Positions 1-6,069 of a DNA stretch of 8,425 nucleotides are shown here, piece by piece; position 1 is the first letter of the stretch, and each line of letters begins with the position of its first letter. The stretch is from Bdellovibrionales bacterium (lineage in GTDB: Bacteria; Bdellovibrionota; UBA1018): assembly GCA_018968995.1 (NCBI GenBank), contig JAGWZD010000074.1, forward strand, positions 1-8,425. Reading direction: 5' to 3'. The position numbers were made by a program, and so were the translations under genes. The notes below the pieces were generated by a model. That model saw only the letters and a list, made by a program, of their open reading frames with translations, searched no databases and was not told the origin of the DNA.

Positions 1-469
1 TGATCATAGCGGATTCCGGTGTCGATCACATAAGCGGTCACGCCTTTTCCAGAGAACAAGTAATTAAATTTTCCATCGAGAACCTTCGAGCGCTGATCGA
101 TTCGGTCTAAGCCCCAAGTCGCGCCAGACTGTGTACCACTGGCTTCAATCGCGGCATATCGGTCCTGCTCGACGAGCAACACTCGAGAGTCGTCTTTGAT
201 TTTGGAGAGCTTCAAGTCATCAATGATAGCGACAAAGCCTTTGACCGCATGCTTGAAGTGCTTACTGCCTTTGATGCCGTGACTGGCTGCAAATTCTACT
301 GGATCCACCTCTTTTTGGGTCAGTACGATATACTGCCCAGGATCATCTCTCCCGCCTGAGCCCTCTTGACCGTTACCCGGTCACCGGCAGAAACCACGGT
401 TGAACCGCATAAAAATGCAGCCATTAAAGCCCAGGGTCGACGCCTCAAGAAACCATTCGAAATGTACAT
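1..469 (-). CDS. Secreted subtilisin-like (S8, proteinase K-like) serine protease, N-terminal part, apparently frameshifted
   Basis: This is the 5' end of an extracellular serine endopeptidase gene that continues past the left edge. From ATG 469–467 one frame encodes a typical Sec signal peptide: MYISNGFLRRRPW, then a hydrophobic ALMAAFLCGSTVV core and a VSA cleavage site. That frame closes at 322–320. From about 380 down to base 1 a second frame encodes an inhibitor-I9 propeptide (starting PGQYIVLTQKEVDP and ending in the VEQD motif), then the mature start TWGLDRIDQR, then GKGVTAYVIDTGIRYD. The last carries the catalytic Asp, codon 23–21. The His and Ser motifs lie outside. The two frames overlap over 323–380 and need a -1 shift to join. 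The I9 frame has a TGA at 383–381 and no good ATG start; GTG 308–306 would cut into the propeptide. So this is either a disrupted gene, a sequence error, or frameshifted expression. No clear Shine-Dalgarno precedes the ATG. The family call is firm; whether the gene is intact is uncertain. Confidence 0.85.
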
Positions 470-548
470 TCAATGAGCGTAGCAGAGACGCCGATCCTGC
501 AAGAGAGGTGTCCGTCCAACAGCACCCCTATGCGTTTTGGCCGCGCTG
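470..548 (-). other. Short intergenic gap between FecR-like and protease genes
   Basis: This 79-bp spacer lies downstream of the FecR-like stop and upstream of the protease ATG, both read leftward. I see only a weak 4-bp GGTG/CACC stem and no T-run, so no intrinsic terminator, and no convincing -35/-10 pair for the protease. Either transcription reads through or the signals are not recognisable by eye. Confidence 0.4.
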
Positions 549-2150
549 CTAATCGAGACCCCATCGAATCGAAAAATCCATTGTATTTATGCCTGAGTTC
601 TCAAAAGAATACTTTCCAAGCGCACAGCCAGCGCCCCAGAAAAACCTGCTCTGCGCCCTGCGTCCTTGCCAAACGCGACTGTCACTCGAGTAGTAAGTCA
701 GGGTCAGGTCCTGCTCATACCCGACACCTCCACCACTTGAAGTGCGAGTTCCTGCCCAAAGCCCTTTTGTTTTTAAACCTATTTGTAAGCTATCACTTAC
801 TGGAATTTTTGCCTGCGCCTGAAGCACTGGCATCGTCACAGCAGCCACTTGAATCATGGTCGAAGACGCCTGAGTAAAAGAAATTTTTCGCGATAGACCC
901 GTAGATAATTTTAATCGCCATCTTGAATTTCCAGAAGTTCCGACTCCGGCCAAGAGATCTCCAAGAAAAACGTTGTCTGCCGATAGCCCCACGCCTGCCC
1001 CTGGCTCTGTGACACGCAACAAGTTGGCTCTGATCTCGGGATACAGGCTGAAACGCTCAGATAGAGGTAATTCGACCAAGGCCTCTAGTGCTGGAGAGGG
1101 CTTCAAAGCAAAATCCCCCCCAAGCTGAGTGGATTGATCTGTGACTCCAAACTGGCCCATCATCAGCTCTAGAGAGAATCCCAGACGTATCTCTCTTCTT
1201 TCTGAGTCTGTGGAAGGTAACTGAATTTGCTTCACGACCTCATTCTTGACTTTAGGGGACTGAATCGTAGTTTTTTCTACTGACGAAATTTCACGATTGC
1301 CCAGAAAAGCGACGGGGCTCGGCCGAGGGGCGTCTGGCTCGGCTTTTTGCACCACCTTTGTTTGAGTGTGACGGACGCTCTCCAGCACCGGGTCTGCTTG
1401 AAGGCTAGCCACTTGATCTACACTCAATTTTTCTGAGCGTGTCTGGCCCACTTTGAGCTCGAAGGTTTCCACGGGCGCGGCCTCTGATGCGCCACCTAAC
1501 GATCTGACCTTGAGTTGAACCTCTTGCGATTCGGCTTGTATTTGAACAACCGGCTCTTGTTTGTCGGCTTGGGGGATCATTTTCAACTCTACAACCGGTG
1601 ATGAAGCTTCCGAGCCCACTTTCTTATCCTTCTCGGGCGCACGAAACTCGTAGAGTTTACCGGCAACTTCAACAACGATTTCCGTTTTTTGGGCCGTCTG
1701 CGACGGAGGAATCTCTAACCTCAGCTTACCCCTCTTCATCTCGAGTCGTATCGTCGAGGTGCGACTTGAAGGGCCGTCTGTCGCAAGCGCTCGCTTGACC
1801 ACCACGAGGCTTTCGGGGCCGATTTTTGCAAAAGCTGCACCCTCTTTTAACGTCAAGGTCGCTTCGCTCTGTCTGGCGGTGTAGATCGCATCACCATGAC
1901 CAACTGGCGTCACCCTTTCATCAAAATCTCGCCAAACACTGGAATGCGACTCTCTTAGCCTTAGATTTCCATTATCCCGAACGAGCTCTGCTACTCCCTG
2001 ATGCCCAAGACTCCAGCCCCCACCCCGGGACAAAATCCCAGGATTTGCCATCTCTAGCAAAAACAGCCCCCCGGCCCCAATCGAAATCAGGGCAATGAAG
2101 ATGTCCAGCTTTTGCCAAATCTTTGTCACAATAATTTCAAAACACTCCAA
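549..2150 (-). CDS. FecR-domain protein with N-terminal membrane anchor and C-terminal outer-membrane beta-strand region
   Basis: A 533-residue envelope protein. Residues ~14–35 (LDIFIALISIGAGGLFLLEM) form one membrane segment without a convincing signal-peptidase site, so it is probably an inner-membrane anchor. Residues ~70–170 match the FecR core pattern: a W near the start (SVWRDF), a VGHGDAIYTARQSEATLTL segment, then a KIGPESLVVV segment. FecR domains are periplasmic and usually work with FecI sigma factors, but many deltaproteobacterial FecR proteins stand alone and no sigma factor is visible here. Residues ~170–315 are a charged, Val/Gln/Glu-rich linker. Residues ~320–533 contain repeated alternating polar/hydrophobic strands with Gly/aromatic turns (RLGFSLELMM, RWRLKLSTGLS, LTLTYYSSD, MDFSIRWGLD), resembling a small beta-barrel. 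The start is uncertain: TTG at 2150 has no upstream Shine-Dalgarno, and GTG at 2129–2127 (residue 8) is an alternative with GGAG 15 nt before it. Either start keeps the membrane segment. The gene is divergent from the phosphatase. FecR part fairly sure; barrel is inference. Confidence 0.8.
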   Translation of the reverse strand: MECFEIIVTKIWQKLDIFIALISIGAGGLFLLEMANPGILSRGGGWSLGHQGVAELVRDNGNLRLRESHSSVWRDFDERVTPVGHGDAIYTARQSEATLTLKEGAAFAKIGPESLVVVKRALATDGPSSRTSTIRLEMKRGKLRLEIPPSQTAQKTEIVVEVAGKLYEFRAPEKDKKVGSEASSPVVELKMIPQADKQEPVVQIQAESQEVQLKVRSLGGASEAAPVETFELKVGQTRSEKLSVDQVASLQADPVLESVRHTQTKVVQKAEPDAPRPSPVAFLGNREISSVEKTTIQSPKVKNEVVKQIQLPSTDSERREIRLGFSLELMMGQFGVTDQSTQLGGDFALKPSPALEALVELPLSERFSLYPEIRANLLRVTEPGAGVGLSADNVFLGDLLAGVGTSGNSRWRLKLSTGLSRKISFTQASSTMIQVAAVTMPVLQAQAKIPVSDSLQIGLKTKGLWAGTRTSSGGGVGYEQDLTLTYYSSDSRVWQGRRAQSRFFWGAGCALGKYSFENSGINTMDFSIRWGLD

Positions 2151-2242
2151 CTTACGTGATCGGAAGAAGCCCCAAAAAAATGAAGTCTAAAGTTTACTAT
2201 CGCTGACGTCGAAACGTTGACCGTGGAGAACCAAAGATTCAA
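2151..2242. promoter_or_regulatory. Divergent intergenic region with candidate dyad
   Basis: This 92-bp gap separates the FecR-like gene (leftward) from the phosphatase gene (rightward), so promoters for both should lie here or just inside the genes. A possible -10 element for the phosphatase is TACTAT at 2195–2200, but no convincing -35 sits 16–18 bp upstream. An imperfect dyad TGACGT-cgaa-ACGTTGA spans about 2204–2220 and includes two self-complementary ACGT cores; it could be an operator. GGAGA at 2225–2229 is the only Shine-Dalgarno-like stretch before the phosphatase ATG, 13 nt away, which is rather long. The location is sure; the individual elements are tentative. Confidence 0.35.
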
Positions 2243-4048
2243 ATGATGACGGCACCACAACTTTCTATTCGAACGCGAATCATTGCACTCGTGACTGTCG
2301 CGCTTTCCGCCTGTCTGGGAGCCTTCCTCTACTTTGGTCAAAAGTTACTAATCGCTGACAAGAGCGCTTATATCTTGGATGCCGCCTATTTGAGAGTCTC
2401 TAGCGCCTCAGACCTCATTCGCTCCAGTCAGAGCCGCTTTGAAACCCTGACGCTGCTCGCGAAGAACAATGGCATTTCGACAATAGCTACCTCCGATTCA
2501 CAACCCTTTTTTGCAAGAATCTCATTCAAAAATGGACCCGTTCCTGAAGTTCGAGAGGTTCGAGGAAAGATCATTGCGAGAGATCTCCTCCAAGGACTTC
2601 CATGGACGGCTCAAGAGCTCAGAAGCTTGAAGAGCACGCTCGTTTACATTCCTCGTGACGGCAAATACATTGACCTCGCCTCTCGACTCTCAGAGTCAAA
2701 CATTTTTTATGGCCGGATTGTTCCCACCAAAGGACTACTCGAGGGAGAGACCCGCGAAATCGAGCTAAAAATCCTAACAGATCCAGAGGCGAAAAACTTA
2801 CTCTCTAACGAGATTTGGGATACCATCGCCTCGTCAGAGTTTTTTTCCGGCGTGAAAGAATTGGTTCACCGTGGGGAGCCCACCTTATTGGGTTACGAGC
2901 GGCTCCAAAGCACTCCCTACTGGGTGATCAGCCTTTCCTCAAAAAAAGTGGCTTTTGCTTCAACAAAAGAGCTTCAGCGAAAAACTCTGTTACTGGGATC
3001 AGGGCTTCTTTTGGTCACTCTTGGTTTAGCTCTTCTTCTCCTTCGAAGTCTAGCTCGGCGCATTCGCGCTCTGGTGGACTCCACGCAGCATCTGTCTCGG
3101 GGGGATTTTTCTCACGAGTTGAAACTAGGCTTAAATGCTCATGATGAACTTGGGGTTCTTTCTCGTGCATTTAATCTGATGAGCCGAAAAATCCAGGAGC
3201 TTCTCATAGCTACCGCCGATAAAGCACGGATGGAAAAAGAATTAGAGACTGCGCAAGTCGTTCAAAGTCGCTTTTTTCCAGCAGAGCCATTTCGCTCTCA
3301 GGGCATAACTATTGATGGACATTCCTTACCTGCCTCTCAGTGCGGTGGCGACTTTTGGACCTACTCTCAGGTGGGCAAGCAAGTGATCGTGCTCATGGGC
3401 GACGTGACTGGCCACGGGCTATCGGCGGCCTTTCTGACCGCATCGATTCATTCCGCATTTTCTCACTTTACGGATCAACTCAAGCGCGAGGGCAAGACGC
3501 TTGACCCTGAGAAAGCAATCCTCACACCGCTACTAGAGCTTTTGAACAGAAGTATTTACCTGAGTAGCTCTGGTAATGCCTCATTTCCATGCCTTTGTAT
3601 GACGATTGATCTTGAGTCTCGTGTCGTCCATTTCGTGAATTCCGGGCATCCAGTACCCTTCTTATTCAAGCCGGAGGGGACTTTTGAGATCATCTCTTCT
3701 GAGTCTCATTTACCCCTGGGTCAGGATGGCGACTACCCGATCCGGGCAACAAAATTTAAGCTCCACTCCTCAGAGCAAGTTCTGTGGTACACGGATGGTC
3801 TTTTCGACGAGCGAAAGTCAGACTCTACTCGGCTCAAGAAAAAAGAGCTTTTAGAAAACCTCGCAAAGAAAAGATCAGAATCAGCAAATTCAGGACAAGA
3901 CGCTCACCTCTCTCAACTGGTCCTAGAGCGAGCACGAGATTTTTTCAGCAATAGTCCTGATAATCGTCATGATGACATTACGGTGATTTCAATCGAAGTA
4001 GACCAGCAGATTGCAGCGCAATCTGTTGACTCTTCCGCTGCCGCTTGA
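2243..4048 (+). CDS. Membrane sensor RsbU-type PP2C serine/threonine phosphatase (HAMP–SpoIIE)
   Basis: A 601-residue phosphatase of the RsbU/SpoIIE PP2C family. In known systems these remove phosphate from Ser/Thr of STAS anti-sigma antagonists in partner-switching pathways. Domain order: TM1 ~12–35; an extracytoplasmic sensor ~36–245, whose end (LQSTPYWVISLSSKKVAF) resembles the membrane-proximal end of Cache-type sensors; TM2 ~247–268; HAMP ~269–318 (the DELGVLSRAFNLM segment is typical); a linker helix with the family motif ETAQVVQSRFFP at ~335–346; and the catalytic domain ~360–587. Expected catalytic motifs are all present: GGDFW (Asp370), GDVTGHGLSAAF (Asp387), NSGHP (466–470), LPLG (490–493), WYTDG (Asp518) and DDITVISIEV (Asp577/578). 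It is therefore predicted to be metal-dependent and active. Two adjacent ATGs (2243, 2246) are possible starts; the first is used here. Its stop lies 3 bp from the stop of the convergent FHA/TonB-like gene. The phosphoprotein substrate is not encoded in the window. The family call is very secure. Confidence 0.95.
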   Translation: MMTAPQLSIRTRIIALVTVALSACLGAFLYFGQKLLIADKSAYILDAAYLRVSSASDLIRSSQSRFETLTLLAKNNGISTIATSDSQPFFARISFKNGPVPEVREVRGKIIARDLLQGLPWTAQELRSLKSTLVYIPRDGKYIDLASRLSESNIFYGRIVPTKGLLEGETREIELKILTDPEAKNLLSNEIWDTIASSEFFSGVKELVHRGEPTLLGYERLQSTPYWVISLSSKKVAFASTKELQRKTLLLGSGLLLVTLGLALLLLRSLARRIRALVDSTQHLSRGDFSHELKLGLNAHDELGVLSRAFNLMSRKIQELLIATADKARMEKELETAQVVQSRFFPAEPFRSQGITIDGHSLPASQCGGDFWTYSQVGKQVIVLMGDVTGHGLSAAFLTASIHSAFSHFTDQLKREGKTLDPEKAILTPLLELLNRSIYLSSSGNASFPCLCMTIDLESRVVHFVNSGHPVPFLFKPEGTFEIISSESHLPLGQDGDYPIRATKFKLHSSEQVLWYTDGLFDERKSDSTRLKKKELLENLAKKRSESANSGQDAHLSQLVLERARDFFSNSPDNRHDDITVISIEVDQQIAAQSVDSSAAA

Positions 4049-4051
4049 TTT

Positions 4052-5767
4052 TTACTTCGGCTGAAAGACAAACGGATAAAAAACTGTGGTAGCAGTTCCG
4101 TTCGGTGATTGTGGAAAAACCATCGCCTGTCTCACCACATCAATCAGACACATTTCAAGAACGGGTGAATTCGCGTCAGAAGACTTAAGTTTTGCCCAGT
4201 CTACCGGGCCCTTGCCATTAATTTGAAAGTTCACCACCAATCGCCCCGAAAGCTTGGGCTTCGATAGCAACGCTCGTTCATAGCAGTTTCGGATCAGACC
4301 CCTCTTGGATTGAATCACCTTCCTCACCGACTCGGCATCTAACCCGCCACGAATATCGGCGCCTAGTCCTTCGTCCGAGCCTCCGATACCCTCAAGCCCT
4401 GGGCCGGTGCCTTCGGCCAGCCCTCCCCCTAATCCTTTACCATTAGCCCCCGAGCGCCCAATGGGTCCCACCGCAGAAGGAGTATACTGATCTCCGCCTC
4501 CCAGAGTGGTTGAGAGAGCCTGCAACCCCTCTCCTTTGGACTTGGGTCCGCCTGAGTTTCCTTGAACAGACAAAACCCCCGAAGGAGCGGTCTTCAAGGT
4601 CAAGCTTCCAGAATTTCCACTAACGGCCTGGGTAACGATGCCATCATTGAAAATTTGATCGGCTTTCACTCCTGGCCCTTGCTTCGGGGCACTGGATTTT
4701 AGTGCTCCCAGAAGGCCAATGGAGTTCACATCAGTCGGCTTCACAGGGGCATTGAGGCCCGCCTGATCCTTCGTCTTTGGTGACGGCGCTTTTGCAAATT
4801 TAGCAGCTGCAGCCTGACTGCCCCCTTTTGAGGCTTTCTCCTCACTTGCTTTTCCCTGCTCCATCGGAGCCACCTGAGGCTCTGGAACCTTTTCAACGGG
4901 TGGAGCCGGAGGGGGTGCCTCTTTTACCTGAATAGTCGCGATTCGAGGTGGAGGGGTGGGCACCACCTCTTTCACCTGGCGCCCCTTCCAGACAATCCAG
5001 CCAAAAACACCTAGAGCGATGATGGCAAACAATACCCATCCCAGTCGCAAAATGGGGTTTCCTACAACTTCTCGAGGAATCCTTGCAGCTGGGACCGGCA
5101 CAACCCATCGAAAGTATAAATCATCAACTCCGTACTCCAGTCGAATCCAGTCGCTAGGGCCTAGGGGTACTGAGCCCCCTGACGAGAGTGGCTGATACTC
5201 TGAGTTACGATAGAGCTTTCGTTCACGATCGGTCCCTTTTGTTGAACGCAGAAGCAGGCTCACGCCCTCGCGCTTCGACTCAAGGACCACATCATGGACT
5301 TCCTCAAAGGGTTGAAGTCGACGACTGCGAGACAAAACTCCTGGAGAAGCCCTCATGTGAGCGACCTCCTGGACCGCCCCGGAATCTCTTCTAATTCGAA
5401 CCGCTTCAACGAGCCTGCTTGTAGACTGCTCGACCTGAGCTGAAGTGGACTGGATACTTCGGCGAATACTGCCGCCGATTCGATCGGCAGAGTCTAGGGT
5501 GGCATCTGATAATTCAAAGAAAAATCCACCAAACTCCACTTTTTGGTCTCCGAGCACGACACCGTCGCCACGATCGTTCGAAACATCGAATATCACCCAC
5601 TGATCTTTCGACTCGGATTGCGCCTCGAGTAAAAAATGAAGCGCCCGAACCCCTGGCGCTCTTAAAACTCCATCGCAACTGGGCGACCGACCTAAAGTCG
5701 ACACCGATTGGCGAAGCCCAACCGACGCCAGTTCGAGTCCATTACGCGACACTCTCAGCTGTTTCAT
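4052..5767 (-). CDS. FHA-domain, single-TM, TonB-like protein with AgmX/PglI C-terminal domain (GltG-like)
   Basis: A 571-residue bitopic inner-membrane protein, last gene of the visible operon. Residues ~18–90 resemble an FHA phosphothreonine-binding domain: GRSPSCDGVL (26–35), an ALH strand (42–44), then WVIFDVSNDRGDGVVLG. The usual Ser of the SR..H motif appears replaced by VRALH. A second beta-rich stretch (~155–225) precedes the membrane segment WVLFAIIALGVFGWIVW (244–260). The periplasmic part is Pro/Lys-rich (~270–350), then Gly-rich (~425–476). It ends in an AgmX/PglI-type TonB-like domain (~477–571) with the hallmark IRNCYERAL, SGRLVVNFQI, a second Cys (EMCLIDV) and a final FYPFVFQ. 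The two Cys (495, 540) could pair. Myxococcus GltG (PglI) has this FHA–TM–TonB layout and belongs to the Glt gliding complex. The start at 5767 is preferred because its ATGA overlaps the upstream stop and MKQLRVSRNG begins the FHA fold; ATG 5818 would add 17 residues and overlap the upstream gene by 55 bp. Domain call secure; GltG orthology inferred. Confidence 0.88.
   Translation of the reverse strand: MKQLRVSRNGLELASVGLRQSVSTLGRSPSCDGVLRAPGVRALHFLLEAQSESKDQWVIFDVSNDRGDGVVLGDQKVEFGGFFFELSDATLDSADRIGGSIRRSIQSTSAQVEQSTSRLVEAVRIRRDSGAVQEVAHMRASPGVLSRSRRLQPFEEVHDVVLESKREGVSLLLRSTKGTDRERKLYRNSEYQPLSSGGSVPLGPSDWIRLEYGVDDLYFRWVVPVPAARIPREVVGNPILRLGWVLFAIIALGVFGWIVWKGRQVKEVVPTPPPRIATIQVKEAPPPAPPVEKVPEPQVAPMEQGKASEEKASKGGSQAAAAKFAKAPSPKTKDQAGLNAPVKPTDVNSIGLLGALKSSAPKQGPGVKADQIFNDGIVTQAVSGNSGSLTLKTAPSGVLSVQGNSGGPKSKGEGLQALSTTLGGGDQYTPSAVGPIGRSGANGKGLGGGLAEGTGPGLEGIGGSDEGLGADIRGGLDAESVRKVIQSKRGLIRNCYERALLSKPKLSGRLVVNFQINGKGPVDWAKLKSSDANSPVLEMCLIDVVRQAMVFPQSPNGTATTVFYPFVFQPK
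5764..5767 (-). other. ATGA stop/start overlap joining small protein and FHA/TonB-like gene
   Basis: The TGA of the small exported protein (5766–5764) shares bases with ATG 5767–5765 of the downstream gene. The same ATGA arrangement occurs at 6066–6069 between the TPR gene and the small gene. Two such junctions indicate a single transcript and coupled translation. The Shine-Dalgarno here is weak (AGAAAG), which fits reliance on a terminating ribosome. Confidence 0.65.
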
Positions 5768-6069
5768 GGCGACTTTCTGCCTGTCGTTCGACCCGGTTTG
5801 CGAACCTTGGGACGCCATTTGCGGTCCATCTCATGAAAATCATTAAAATCTTTCCGAGAGTAGAGGATGGAATCGAGGCTTTCCGGAGTAGATTCCATTT
5901 GAATAAATAAATCCGGCCGTCGCTTCTCGCCTTCGATCACGTCTGCCTCAAAGTTCAAGACATTACTGCCTTTAGCGGATTTTCCGTCTTCAGAAAAAGC
6001 CAACTGTTCCAAGATTGGAATGACGGACAGACAAAATAGAATGCTCATAAAAACGCCCATTTTTTTCAT
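5764..6069 (-). CDS. Small exported protein of unknown function
   Basis: A 101-residue protein that I do not recognise. It starts MKKMG followed by a hydrophobic stretch VFMSILFCLSVIPILEQLAF, a Sec-type signal peptide or N-terminal anchor; cleavage is plausible around AFS/EDG. The Cys in the core lacks a lipobox context, so a lipoprotein is unlikely. The remainder is charged, with an acidic middle (FEADVIEGEKRRPD) and a very basic tail (RKWRPKVRKPGRTTGRKSP), consistent with a small periplasmic protein. The start at 6069 rests on AAGGAG at 6083–6078, 8 nt upstream, and on an ATGA overlap with the TPR gene stop; a GTG at 6087 would add six residues inside that Shine-Dalgarno. Its stop overlaps the ATG of the FHA/TonB-like gene. 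In Myxococcus a short gene, gltF, lies just before gltG; the position fits, but I cannot show homology. Confidence 0.8.
   Translation of the reverse strand: MKKMGVFMSILFCLSVIPILEQLAFSEDGKSAKGSNVLNFEADVIEGEKRRPDLFIQMESTPESLDSILYSRKDFNDFHEMDRKWRPKVRKPGRTTGRKSP

Noticed and set aside
323..380. Programmed -1 ribosomal frameshift in the protease gene
   Set aside because: No X XXY YYZ slippery heptamer in the correct phase and no obvious downstream stem; only GGG runs are present. A plain indel is simpler.
500..535. Intrinsic terminator after the FecR-like gene
   Set aside because: Only a 4-bp GGTG/CACC stem with a 12-base loop and no following T-run in the relevant direction.
473..877. 134-codon plus-strand open frame opposite the end of the FecR-like gene
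   Set aside because: It is antisense to the beta-strand region, has no recognisable domain or Shine-Dalgarno, and the minus-strand frame explains the sequence.
2126..2341. 71-codon minus-strand frame across the divergent region
   Set aside because: It overlaps the starts of two well-supported genes, shows no motif, and would remove the only promoter space between them.
5768..5818. Upstream ATG at 5818 for the FHA/TonB-like protein
   Set aside because: It adds 17 low-complexity residues and a 55-bp overlap, whereas ATG 5767 has an ATGA junction and begins at the FHA fold. It remains possible.
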